Of a stretch of DNA of 64,000 bases, positions 25,995 through 34,298 are shown one piece after another. The notes below the pieces were generated by a model that was given only the letters and a program-made list of their open reading frames with translations, was not told where the DNA came from and did no database searches. Source of the DNA: Gordonibacter urolithinfaciens. GTDB taxonomy: Bacteria; Actinomycetota; Coriobacteriia; Coriobacteriales; Eggerthellaceae. Numbering within the stretch: position 1 is the stretch's first letter; each line of letters opens with the position of its first letter. The position numbers and the translations under genes are program-made. The DNA is taken from the NCBI RefSeq assembly GCF_900199375.1, contig NZ_LT900217.1, forward strand, positions 682,001 through 746,000. Reading direction: 5' to 3'.

Positions 25995-28325
25995 TTATTT
26001 CACCAACTTCCCGAATCGATCCCACACCTCTTGCAGGTCGGTGTCGTAGTTCCTCTCTGCCGGCTTCACGCTGCACAGCAGGCACTTGAACGGCGAGCCG
26101 AAACCCAGCTTGCCAATGTACTTGTGCGGCACGAGCTCGTTGATGTTAGAGCGCCACACCTCGTAGAGGCTCGGCTCCTCGCCGTCCTTCTCGGGAAACC
26201 AGAAGCCATGCTGGGCATGCACCACGCCGGGCTTCACGATCTGCGAAACCTTGGCCTTGAGCACGCACTTCCCGAAGGGGTTCTCCACCTCGACCCACTG
26301 ACCGTCGGCCACGCCGAAGCGCAGGGCGTCGTCGGGGTTGATCTCGATGAGGGGATCCGGGTTCATCTCGCGCAGGTAGGGAATCTGCTTGCCCTCGGAG
26401 TGGAAGTAGCAGTACGTGCGCGCACCGGTGGTCAGCACGAGCGGGAATTGCTCGGCGAGCTTGGGCGTGGACACGGGACTTAGCTGGGGCTCCTCGTAAT
26501 AGGGCAGCGGGTCCTCGCCGAACTGGCGGAACATCGTCGAGTACAGCTCCACGCGGCCCGTCGGCGTGTTGAAGCCCGGCTTGCCGTCGGGGCGCAGCTT
26601 GCCCGACTCGTACTTGCGGTAGGACAGCGTCTCCACTTTCTGGTGCACCACTTCCTCGCGCAGCTCCGCGAACGTCTGCTTGTTGTTCAGGCGGTAGTAC
26701 TCGAGGAAGTCGTAGTAGTCTTCGAAGCGCTCGTAGTTCTCGGGCATGCAGCGCTTGCCGATCTCGTACATGATCTCGCAGTCGCCCTTGCCCTCGCCCA
26801 CCGTGATCGACTTGTTCACGGCACCGGCCATGATGGGCGACGCGCCGTAGTGCGTGTACACCACGGTGTCGTGCTCGACCGTGGTCGAAAGCGGAAGGAA
26901 CAGCTCGCAGCACGCCTGGATGGTGGGCGTCATCCACACGTCGATGCCGAAGCACCACTCCAGGTTCTTCACCATGGCGTCGTGCCAGCGCTTGGGCTGC
27001 GCGGCGCAGGTGCCGGCGAGGAAGTTCGTGTCCTCGAAGCCGCCCATCTTGAACGCGTACGGCTCGCCTGTCTCCAGCGCATCGAGCACCATGTCGCATT
27101 GGGCGTTCAGCACGAGCCCCACGTAGGCCGGGTACTCCTTGATGCCCATGATCTTGCCCTGCAGCTCCGGGCCCAGGTTGTTCCAGCCGAAGCCGAGCTC
27201 CAGCCCGTCGTTCACATCGCCGATGAGCTGCCCGCCCGGCACGTCGATGTTGCCGGTGATAGCCTCGAGCGCCAACACGCAGTGGCCGGCCTGCACGCCG
27301 TTGGACTTCTGGTCGATGGCCAGGCCCCAGGCGATCTGCGCGGGCTTCGACGTGGCGTACACGCGCGCCGCCTCGCGGATGAGGTCGGCATCGATGCCGC
27401 AGATCCCGGCGGCCTTCTCCACCGGCATGTCCCGCACGCGCTCGGCCAGCTGGTCGAAGCCGTAGCACCACTTGTCCACGAAGTCGTGGTCGTAGAGGTC
27501 CTCGGAGATGATGACGTTCAGCATGGCCATGCCGAGCGCGGCATCGGTGCCGGGACGTAGGCGCAGGTGCCAATCGGCGCGCGTGGCCACCCAGTTCACA
27601 CGCGGATCGATGCTCATGAGCTTCGCGCCGCGGCGCATCATGTCAATGGCCGCATGGCCGAACAGGCCGTCGCCGTTGGACGGCAGCGGCTCCTTGCCCC
27701 AGAACACGATGAGCTCCGGCAACGTGAACGCCGGATCGTCGTAGCGGCCGGGCAGTCCGCCGGCGTAGTCCATCTCGGGGTAGGTCGCGCCCAGCACGTA
27801 GGTGGTGCCGGCCACGCGCGGAATGTAGCACGAGTAGCCCGATTGCGTGTAGCATGCGTTCGGCGTGCCGAGCGCCGAATGAGCGTATGCCGGCAGCATG
27901 GGGCCGCCCTCGCGGCCAGTGCCGCCCATGAGCAGGATGGACTCGGCGCCATAGGTCTCCTTGTAGTAAGCAACCTTCTCCGCAATCAGGTCGAATGCCT
28001 CGTCCCACGAGATGCGCTCCCATTTGTCCTTGCCGCGGTCCTCGCGGGCGCGCTTCATCGGGTAGCGCATGCGGTCGGGGTTGTACACGTAGTCGGGGAT
28101 CGTCAGGCACCGTACGCACAGGCGTCCGTTCGTGATCGGATGGTTCTCGTCGCCTTCCACCTTCACCAGCTCGCCCGCATCGTTCACGTAGGTTTTGATG
28201 CCGCAGCCGGTAGGATGGCAGCCCGGTGGCGACCAGGCACAGCCGCGTATGACGGTGAGGCCGTCCTCCTCGTAGCGCCACGGCTTGCCGAGGTCGGACG
28301 TTCCCTGGCCTTTGAAAATCTTCAT
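25995..28325 (-). CDS. Molybdopterin-dependent oxidoreductase large subunit F
   Basis: A 776-residue bis-MGD enzyme. C29, C36 and C41 (CAWSPPGCHPTGCG) with C70/C73 (GRLCVRC) form the Fe-S region. KWERISWDEA is at about 101-110. The predicted Mo-ligand cysteine is C166 in QSGYSCYIPR. TTGARTYCYFHSEGKQIPYLR occupies the C-terminal domain, where the usual HSEHRQ is changed to HSEGKQ. No export signal. The start 28325 follows GAGGAGAGGG. It is the first gene of operon F-E, with about 400 bases of gene-free leader upstream. Substrate unknown. Confidence 0.85.
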   Translation of the reverse strand: MKIFKGQGTSDLGKPWRYEEDGLTVIRGCAWSPPGCHPTGCGIKTYVNDAGELVKVEGDENHPITNGRLCVRCLTIPDYVYNPDRMRYPMKRAREDRGKDKWERISWDEAFDLIAEKVAYYKETYGAESILLMGGTGREGGPMLPAYAHSALGTPNACYTQSGYSCYIPRVAGTTYVLGATYPEMDYAGGLPGRYDDPAFTLPELIVFWGKEPLPSNGDGLFGHAAIDMMRRGAKLMSIDPRVNWVATRADWHLRLRPGTDAALGMAMLNVIISEDLYDHDFVDKWCYGFDQLAERVRDMPVEKAAGICGIDADLIREAARVYATSKPAQIAWGLAIDQKSNGVQAGHCVLALEAITGNIDVPGGQLIGDVNDGLELGFGWNNLGPELQGKIMGIKEYPAYVGLVLNAQCDMVLDALETGEPYAFKMGGFEDTNFLAGTCAAQPKRWHDAMVKNLEWCFGIDVWMTPTIQACCELFLPLSTTVEHDTVVYTHYGASPIMAGAVNKSITVGEGKGDCEIMYEIGKRCMPENYERFEDYYDFLEYYRLNNKQTFAELREEVVHQKVETLSYRKYESGKLRPDGKPGFNTPTGRVELYSTMFRQFGEDPLPYYEEPQLSPVSTPKLAEQFPLVLTTGARTYCYFHSEGKQIPYLREMNPDPLIEINPDDALRFGVADGQWVEVENPFGKCVLKAKVSQIVKPGVVHAQHGFWFPEKDGEEPSLYEVWRSNINELVPHKYIGKLGFGSPFKCLLCSVKPAERNYDTDLQEVWDRFGKLVK

Positions 28326-28727
28326 GCCCTCTCCTCTTCTCGTCTTTGCATGTCGGCCGTCGGCCGACGCTCCGGCCTACGGGCCGGGCGCGGCGCGAAG
28401 CGGCCACGCGCGCCTTCCGGCAGGGGGAGCCCCGGCCGAGCCGCAGCCGGGCATGCCGTCAAGGCTTCGATGATGCTCCTTTCCTTGTCTCGAGCGCCGA
28501 CGGGCGCGACGCCCCGCTCGGCACAGCGCGCCCCCGCACGATCCGGCTCGCGGCAACGCTGCCTGCATGGCCCCTGCGATGGGGAACATGGCACTGACTG
28601 CAATCTAGGCCGCAAACACCCGGCTGGGAATCGTACGCGAATTGCGAAAAACGCCGATACGGCGGGAAACCCCTCGTACTCCACGTCCGAATGACGGTAT
28701 GGCGACAACGTCTTACCTGATCAGATC
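28326..28727. other. Gene-free leader of operon F-E
   Basis: About 400 bases between large subunit F and the MFS terminator. No convincing reading frame or RNA gene is seen. It contains the TCGTACGCGAA motif (28631) described separately and should hold the operon F-E promoter, but no clear -35/-10 pair stands out. Confidence 0.5.
28631..28653 (+). promoter_or_regulatory. Shared TCGTAyGyGAA motif, copy 1
   Basis: TCGTACGCGAATTGCGAAAA lies about 306 bases upstream of large subunit F. It matches copies at 31948-31970 and (minus strand) 33320-33342, consensus TCGTAyGyGAAkTryGAra. Candidate binding site of a LuxR-type regulator. Confidence 0.4.
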
Positions 28728-28731
28728 GCTG

Positions 28732-28763
28732 AAAAAGAAACGGTCCCTCGAAAGGGACCGTTT
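28732..28763 (-). terminator. Terminator of the MFS gene at 28788-29993
   Basis: A perfect 10-base-pair stem, AAACGGTCCC with GGGACCGTTT and loop TCGAAA. On the minus strand it is followed by CTTTTTC. It starts 24 bases past the MFS stop. Confidence 0.8.
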
Positions 28764-28787
28764 CCGCCGTGCAGCGCCTCGATGCGG

Positions 28788-29993
28788 CTAGCGCAGCTTG
28801 CGCAGGCCGATGAAGAAGATGACGATGCAGATGAGGTAGCATGGCACGAGCACGGCATACGATGCCGTCGCCCATCCGAACGCCGCAACGGCGTTGCCCA
28901 TGAACATGGCGCCCACGAACATGCCGAGGTTCTGCGTGGTGGCCACGAGCCCGTTCGCCACGGGGACGTCGTCGGGGTCTACCGTGTCGGGCGTGGCCGC
29001 CCAGATGATCGAGGGCACGAAGCCGCCCGCGATGCCGGCGAGGATCATGATGCCCCAGTACAGCTCAGGCACCTGGCAGGTGAACACCACGGCGGTGTAG
29101 GCCACGCCGCCGATGAGAGCGAACAGCAGCACCCACTTGCGCGTCTTCAGCCAGTCGGAGATCTTGCCGCACAGCGGCGCGCAGATAGCGCCCGCCACGC
29201 CGAACGCCGAGGCGATGCCCGTGGCCCACACCAGCGTCGTCGCCAGCTGCTCGGTCAGGTACGTGGTCAAGAAGCCGTTGATGGCCATGAACGCAGCCTC
29301 GTCGAAGAAGAAGATCATACCGAGCGCCCAGAGCATCGGGTTCTTGAGGGCGCGCTTGAAGTCGGCCTTGCCGGCTACCTGGTCCTCCTCGGTCTGATAA
29401 GGCCTTTCCGGCTCGCGGTAGAAGACGACGAACACGATGCCCACCACGATGTCGAACACGAACGTGCCCCACCACACGGTCTGCCAGGGCAGGGCGAGCG
29501 TGTCCACCACGTACCCGTAGAGCACCGGGCAGATGCACATGGCAAGCGCCACCCACATGGCCCAGATGCCCAGCGGGAAGCCGCGTTTCTCGGGGGCGAA
29601 CCATGGGGCGATGGCCGAGGCGCCCGCCACGCCCATGACGCCCATGCCGGCGCCCTCGAGGAACCGGCTGACCATGAACACGGTCACGTTTTCGGTGAGC
29701 GCACCCATCACCGAACCTACTGCGGCGCAGCCGATGGCTATGAGCACGACGTTGCGTATGCCCAGCTTGTTGATGAGACCCGCCGTGGGGAACGCCATGA
29801 CGAAGCCGAGCACGTAGAACAGGGCGATTACCCATCCCAAGGTGTCGGGACCGAACCCGAACGTCTGCATGACGACCGGCGCGAGCGCGGTCACCTTGGC
29901 CATGTTGGCCGGGGCGGTGAAGCCGGCCAAAAACGTCACGGCCAGCACGACCCAGCCGTAACTTGAGTCCGTACTCTTGGTTTTTACTGCCAT
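28788..29993 (-). CDS. MFS transporter
   Basis: A 401-residue carrier with about twelve hydrophobic segments. It starts MAVKTKSTDSSYGWVVLAV and ends in a short basic tail (GLRKLR). A KLGIRN loop follows helix 2, and PERPYQTEEDQVAG lies in the central linker. The ATG at 29993 follows GAAGGAGGG. It is preceded, 220 bases upstream on the same strand, by a LuxR-type membrane regulator, with an eight-base palindrome in between that may be the operator. Followed by an intrinsic terminator. Substrate unknown; an organic-acid or aromatic carrier is plausible. Confidence 0.85.
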   Translation of the reverse strand: MAVKTKSTDSSYGWVVLAVTFLAGFTAPANMAKVTALAPVVMQTFGFGPDTLGWVIALFYVLGFVMAFPTAGLINKLGIRNVVLIAIGCAAVGSVMGALTENVTVFMVSRFLEGAGMGVMGVAGASAIAPWFAPEKRGFPLGIWAMWVALAMCICPVLYGYVVDTLALPWQTVWWGTFVFDIVVGIVFVVFYREPERPYQTEEDQVAGKADFKRALKNPMLWALGMIFFFDEAAFMAINGFLTTYLTEQLATTLVWATGIASAFGVAGAICAPLCGKISDWLKTRKWVLLFALIGGVAYTAVVFTCQVPELYWGIMILAGIAGGFVPSIIWAATPDTVDPDDVPVANGLVATTQNLGMFVGAMFMGNAVAAFGWATASYAVLVPCYLICIVIFFIGLRKLR

Positions 29994-30035
29994 AAGAGCC
30001 CTCCTTCGAGAATGACCGCCATGTCTCCCCTTCGT

Positions 30036-30056
30036 TTATGGCTCCCCCATAAACAA
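30036..30056. promoter_or_regulatory. Palindromic operator candidate upstream of MFS
   Basis: GTTTATGG-CTCCC-CCATAAAC, a perfect eight-base inverted repeat with a five-base centre, 43 bases before the MFS start codon and after the LuxR gene. The AT-rich arms stand out in this GC-rich DNA. Confidence 0.5.
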
Positions 30057-30214
30057 GATCGCCGCCAGGGCCGCAGAGCCCGGAGCACAGCGCGATTATT
30101 CCGCGCAGGAAGGTCGCCTGTGAATTGGCCGCAAATGAGGAAAAGACGCTCGCCGCGGGTAATGAGGCGGCACTACGCGGTCTCATGCCGCCCGTACGAG
30201 GCCTCGCACCAACG

Positions 30215-31735
30215 TCACAACGCGCTTGAGGCGGAGACCTGCTCGGACAGACCGCCCGAGGCCTCCTCGTCGACAGGCACCTCGATATCCTCGATGAAGT
30301 CGAGCAGCTCTTGGCGCGAGTGGATGCCGAACTTGCGGTAGATGTTGTAGATGTGCGTCTTGGCGGTGGACTGCGAGATGTAGAACGTGTCCGTGATGTA
30401 CTTGGCGTCACGTCCCTTGAGCAAGATCTGCAGTATCTCCCGCTCGCGCGGGGAAAGTCCGTAGCGCTCGCAGGCGATCGCCCTCTTCTGCTGCCACAGC
30501 GTCTTACGCTGGCCCTCGTACTCGAGGTGCGCGCGCGTCTCGTCGTCGAGCCCTGTCTCGATGACCGGCTCGAACGGGTATATCTGGTAGTTCACGCGTA
30601 TCTGCATCCAGGCGCACACCACGGCTGCCGCCACGCAGGTGGCGTACAGCGCCGAGGGGCTGCCTTCCGACGCCAGGCCGCCAACTGAGAAGAGGACGCC
30701 CCCGGCGAAGATGCCCGCGAAGAACACCGAGCCCTCCTGCCCGAACAGCCATACCGGCGAGATCATGTCGAAGCGCGACGTCTCCACCACCGCATTCAAG
30801 AGGACGATGACGTTGAGGCTGACGAAACAGGTGTAGAGGCAGACGAGCCCGAGCTGCACCTCGCTGGGAACGGCGGGCAGCGGAAGCAGCAGCAGGGCAG
30901 CCGCGAACGCAGGGCTCTTCTTCAGCGCCTCCTTGTAGGTGCGCTCGTCGGTCTGCTCCAAGAGCAGCGAGAAGATGCCCGCGAGCCCAACCGAGGCGCC
31001 AAGCGCCACGAGGGCGACATCGGGGGGATAGCCGAGGAAGAACGCGAGCAGCGAGCCGCCGAGCATGAACCCCAGCATGAGCAGCGTGTGGTTGTTGCCC
31101 TTCACCTTGATGCTGCGCCGTTTGGAGTCCTCCGCGCCCACCAAATCGCTGTAGCGGTAGGGCTTGCGGGAGAACAGGAGCGAGAGGGCGGCGCAGAGCG
31201 CCACGGCCACGAACAGCATGGCATAGGCGTACCAGAAACCCATCTGCGAGAGCACCAGCAACATGACGCCCACGTACATGAACGCAAGGTCGAACACGAG
31301 CATGAGCGCCCGCCGTGCCAACCGCTCGAGGAAGCGCCCGTACAAGAAGGCCGTCGCCACGACCCCGACCCCGGCGAGCGAGGCCGCGGCAAGCGGGAGC
31401 CCGAAACCGAGCGCGCCCATGGCCGCGAGCGAGGCGATCGTCTGGACGGCGAGGGTCGCGCGCCTCCCCGCCCCGGACTGCAGCGCATCGCAGGCAAGCT
31501 GGCCCGCGCGGAGGGCCACGGCTGCAACGAGCGCCATGGACACGGCGACGACGCTGCCGTGTACGAGGCCAGGTGATGCGCACAGCGCCGCAACGAGGAT
31601 CAGCGCGGCGTTGCCCACGCCCACGCCGAAGCCAAGGCAGCCGTCCACGAGCACGGCCTCGAAATCCCCGCCGTTCTCCCCGATGGGCTTGGCGGGCGCC
31701 TCGCAGACATCCTCGCAAGAATACGAAGTATCCAT
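30215..31735 (-). CDS. LuxR-family regulator with a polytopic membrane N-terminus
   Basis: A 506-residue protein. About twelve hydrophobic segments occupy roughly the first 390 residues. A LuxR helix-turn-helix is at the C-terminus: LSPREREILQILLKGRDAKYI followed by FYISQSTAKTHIYNIYRKFGI. ATG 31735 is used (GTAGGGGG upstream); the ATG 14 codons earlier lacks a ribosome site. The design matches the regulators at 19990, 47398 and 48836. It lies between two MFS genes, and candidate palindromes sit both upstream (31778-31798) and downstream (30036-30056) of it. Probably a membrane sensor for an aromatic substrate. Confidence 0.85.
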   Translation of the reverse strand: MDTSYSCEDVCEAPAKPIGENGGDFEAVLVDGCLGFGVGVGNAALILVAALCASPGLVHGSVVAVSMALVAAVALRAGQLACDALQSGAGRRATLAVQTIASLAAMGALGFGLPLAAASLAGVGVVATAFLYGRFLERLARRALMLVFDLAFMYVGVMLLVLSQMGFWYAYAMLFVAVALCAALSLLFSRKPYRYSDLVGAEDSKRRSIKVKGNNHTLLMLGFMLGGSLLAFFLGYPPDVALVALGASVGLAGIFSLLLEQTDERTYKEALKKSPAFAAALLLLPLPAVPSEVQLGLVCLYTCFVSLNVIVLLNAVVETSRFDMISPVWLFGQEGSVFFAGIFAGGVLFSVGGLASEGSPSALYATCVAAAVVCAWMQIRVNYQIYPFEPVIETGLDDETRAHLEYEGQRKTLWQQKRAIACERYGLSPREREILQILLKGRDAKYITDTFYISQSTAKTHIYNIYRKFGIHSRQELLDFIEDIEVPVDEEASGGLSEQVSASSAL

Positions 31736-31777
31736 AGCGGTCCCCCTACCTGCGCGAAACTTATATACCAGCGGCAA

Positions 31778-31798
31778 GATCAGGTTAAAAGCCTGATC
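31778..31798. promoter_or_regulatory. Palindrome upstream of the LuxR gene
   Basis: GATCAGG-TTAAAAG-CCTGATC, a perfect seven-base inverted repeat, 43 bases before the LuxR start codon, the same distance as the palindrome before the MFS gene at 29993. Possible autoregulatory site. Confidence 0.45.
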
Positions 31799-31947
31799 AT
31801 TTGCCCTTTCACCTTACGGCATCGAACGTTTCAGCCACCGGAGAACAACGCGGTTTTTCGGCGGCGGCGCCCTCGAGGCACGCTCATTACACTCACGCGG
31901 GCCTCATCCCCGCCTTCGACTTTACTATCCTGCGCCTGGTCAAACCA

Positions 31948-31970
31948 TCGTACGCGAAGTATGAAACGAT
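31948..31970 (+). promoter_or_regulatory. Shared TCGTAyGyGAA motif, copy 2
   Basis: TCGTACGCGAAGTATGAAAC, between the MFS gene at 31994 and the LuxR gene. It matches the inverted copy at 33320-33342 in 19 of 23 positions, all differences being transitions. Confidence 0.45.
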
Positions 31971-31993
31971 TTGCCCGCCTCCTAAGCGAGGTG

Positions 31994-33235
31994 CTAGCGC
32001 ATGCGGCAGAGGGCAAGGAGGATCGTGCCCGCAAGCCCGAGCCCCATGAGCACGCCGCCCGCAAGGAACCAATGATCCAAGGACGGGCCGAGGAGCATCT
32101 GGACGAGGAACGTTCCCAGGAACTGGCCGACCCCTTGGACCGTGACCATGAGGCCCATGCCGACCGAGGCGAGCTCGGGACGCGGGACGAGCCCTACGAA
32201 CCCCGATAAGAACAGCCCCACGCCGCCCATGCCGACCAAGCCCATCACCGCCACGGCAATCAACATGAGAGCGCCCGTATCGGTATACAGGAGGAAGGTG
32301 CACGGCCCCATCACGGCCGATGCCGCGACCAGCAGGGCCTTACGCCGTCCCCTGCGATCCGAGATCGCCCCGAACAAGGGCGAGGACGCCACCGATAGCA
32401 GCATGGGAGCCGTGCTGACGAGCCCCGACCAGGTAGGGTCGACACCCTGCATCTGCAGGATCGTCGGAACGAAGGAGAGCACGGCCAGGAGGCAGACGTT
32501 GAACATCGCGAAGCCTCCGAGAAAAAGCAGGATGTCGCGCGTCAGCAGCATCCGCCAAAGCCCCCACGCGGCGCAACCGCGGGATCGTCCGGACGCGGCA
32601 CCGCTTTTTGCAGCCTTCGCCTCCTCGGCCGCCGTCCGGGCGCGCGGCATCCTGATGGCCGCCAGAACGAGCACGGCGGCCAGGACGGCGCCGACGGCGA
32701 ACACCGTCCACACTCCCGCGAACCCCATCGCCTCGAACACGGTAGGCGTCACCACGGCCGCCGCCGTGGAGCCCACGCAACCCCAAACGCCCCAGATGCC
32801 CATGGCCGTGCCCACCTTGTCCGAATCCACGCACGCCCTGACTACCAAGGGCCCGCACGTGGTCAGAATCGTCAGGGCGACCCCTTCCACCGCACGCGAG
32901 GCGACGAGCGCCGCGCTCGAGCCCGCAGCCAGCCCGATACACGATCCGGTCACGGCGATGCCCAACGCCGCAACCATCATGTTCTTCGCGCCGAACCGCT
33001 GCGCCAGCAACCCGGACGGCAATGCCGCGAACACGCTCGCCAGCGTGAATATCGACATGAGCCAGGAAGCCGCCTCGGCATCCATGGCGAAAAGCGCCAT
33101 GAGAGAGCTTAGGATGGTGGGGACCTTGTATTGGATCATGGCAACCGCTACGCCGGCAGCCAGCAGCACCGTCCCAACCCGAACGGGACTTCGATAGGCG
33201 CCCTTCTTCTCCGAACGGCCTGCTTCCCTGTCCAC
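31994..33235 (-). CDS. MFS transporter (GTG start)
   Basis: A 413-residue carrier with about twelve hydrophobic segments. Typical MFS loop sequences are present (AQRFGAKN after helix 2; SDRRGRRK after helix 8). The start is GTG at 33235, preceded by GAGAGGAG. It begins MDREAGRSEKKGAYRSPVRVG. Copies of one 23-base motif lie on both sides of the gene in inverted orientation (31948 and 33320). The LuxR gene downstream on the same strand may regulate it. Substrate unknown. Confidence 0.85.
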   Translation of the reverse strand: MDREAGRSEKKGAYRSPVRVGTVLLAAGVAVAMIQYKVPTILSSLMALFAMDAEAASWLMSIFTLASVFAALPSGLLAQRFGAKNMMVAALGIAVTGSCIGLAAGSSAALVASRAVEGVALTILTTCGPLVVRACVDSDKVGTAMGIWGVWGCVGSTAAAVVTPTVFEAMGFAGVWTVFAVGAVLAAVLVLAAIRMPRARTAAEEAKAAKSGAASGRSRGCAAWGLWRMLLTRDILLFLGGFAMFNVCLLAVLSFVPTILQMQGVDPTWSGLVSTAPMLLSVASSPLFGAISDRRGRRKALLVAASAVMGPCTFLLYTDTGALMLIAVAVMGLVGMGGVGLFLSGFVGLVPRPELASVGMGLMVTVQGVGQFLGTFLVQMLLGPSLDHWFLAGGVLMGLGLAGTILLALCRMR

Positions 33236-33319
33236 GCAGACTCCTCTCTCGATGGTTCGAGAACACGATAGGCGATCGCTCGGCCGCCCGCTATCGAAAA
33301 GGAAGTCCGATATCGGCCG

Positions 33320-33342
33320 GTCGTCTCATACTTCACATACGA
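33320..33342 (-). promoter_or_regulatory. Shared TCGTAyGyGAA motif, copy 3
   Basis: On the minus strand TCGTATGTGAAGTATGAGAC, 85 bases upstream of the MFS start codon at 33235, in the orientation of the gene. Candidate operator or activator site. Confidence 0.45.
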
Positions 33343-33462
33343 TAGGCATGCCGTGCGCTTACGTTTACCATCTGATCCAAGCGGAACCGGGATACCAACC
33401 GTTGTCGTTCGGGACGGCCGCCCGGCTTCCCCGTGCAACCCCCGCGACAAGGAGGAGAAAAC

Positions 33463-33639
33463 ATGGCAGACGAGAAGAAGCCCGTTCAAGACGAGACGGC
33501 CGAAAAGAACAAGGAGGCGAAGGCTCCCGTCAGCGAGATCTGCGGGAATGCGGAAGAGGGCGCAGCGGCGCTCGTGGACGACGACAGCGAGATCAGGCCC
33601 GTCGAGGGATTCTTCCTCACGTCGCAGCGCTGGCATTAG
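33463..33639 (+). CDS. Small acidic protein of unknown function (58 residues)
   Basis: It starts MADEKKPVQDETAEKNKEAK and ends in the hydrophobic and aromatic PVEGFFLTSQRWH. One cysteine (C27), no transmembrane segment, no zinc motif. AAGGAGGAG lies six bases before the ATG, a very strong ribosome site, which supports real expression. It is followed 64 bases later by a SlyD-like isomerase on the same strand. The charged leader and distinct C-terminus resemble a peptide precursor, but no modifying enzyme is nearby. It could instead be a small partner or client of the isomerase. Family not recognised. Confidence 0.6.
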   Translation: MADEKKPVQDETAEKNKEAKAPVSEICGNAEEGAAALVDDDSEIRPVEGFFLTSQRWH

Positions 33640-33703
33640 ACGCAGGGCAGCGGATGGCCGCGAGTCGAGAAGGGCCACGTGTCCGGAACAAGGAGGCTTC
33701 ACC

Positions 33704-34150
33704 ATGCCGAGCAAAGGGCAACGCGTCCGATTCCTGTACCGGGGGAGCTTCCCCGACGGGAGGACGTTCGACGACTGCAAGGGCGTGCCGCACGAGATCG
33801 TGCTCGGGCGCAGGCAGGTCATGAAGGCGCTCGAGGAGACGCTTTCCGCCATGGAGCCGGGCGAGGAGCGCATCTTGGAGCTCTCCCCCGCCGAGGCGTA
33901 CGGCGCCTACGACGAATCGGCGCTGCAGCGCGTGCCCACCTACCGTATTCCGAACGGGGAGAACCTGCCCGTGGGGCAGATGATCGCCTGGAAGACGCCG
34001 CGCAGCGCCGAGCCGGTGCCCGCCACCGTCGTGAGTGTAGAGAACCAAGTGGCGACGCTCGACTTCAATCATCCCCTCGCCGGGAAGGACCTCGTCTACT
34101 GGGTCAAGCTCATCGACGTTGTGCCGGCGGCGGGCGATCCGACCGCCTGA
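33704..34150 (+). CDS. FKBP-type peptidyl-prolyl isomerase, SlyD-like
   Basis: A 148-residue FKBP-fold protein: VRFLYRGSFPDGRTFDDC, GRRQVMKALEETLSAMEPGE, an insert-in-flap region around ALQRVPTYRIPNGENLPVG, and the SlyD-like LDFNHPLAGKDLVYWVKL. The start 33704 follows AAGGAGG. No His-rich tail. It forms a two-gene unit with the 58-residue acidic peptide and is the only isomerase in the window not directly in an operon with a Mo enzyme. Closest in length and sequence style to the operon A isomerase. Followed by a long bidirectional hairpin. Confidence 0.8.
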   Translation: MPSKGQRVRFLYRGSFPDGRTFDDCKGVPHEIVLGRRQVMKALEETLSAMEPGEERILELSPAEAYGAYDESALQRVPTYRIPNGENLPVGQMIAWKTPRSAEPVPATVVSVENQVATLDFNHPLAGKDLVYWVKLIDVVPAAGDPTA

Positions 34151-34235
34151 CGATGCACAAGGGCGGTAGCCCGCACTCCGAGGGCCGAGCGGCATCTCGT
34201 ACGCAAGGGCCAAACGGCCCTCCACCGGCCCTTCC

Positions 34236-34277
34236 ACGCAACGGGGCCCGCTGCTTTCGCGGCGGGCCCCGTTGCGT
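34236..34277. terminator. Bidirectional terminator
   Basis: A perfect 16-base-pair stem, ACGCAACGGGGCCCGC with GCGGGCCCCGTTGCGT, loop of ten bases. It lies between the convergent isomerase (+) and ATPase (-) genes and probably serves both. Confidence 0.8.
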
Positions 34278-34298
34278 GCGCGCGGGCGGCGGTCGGCG

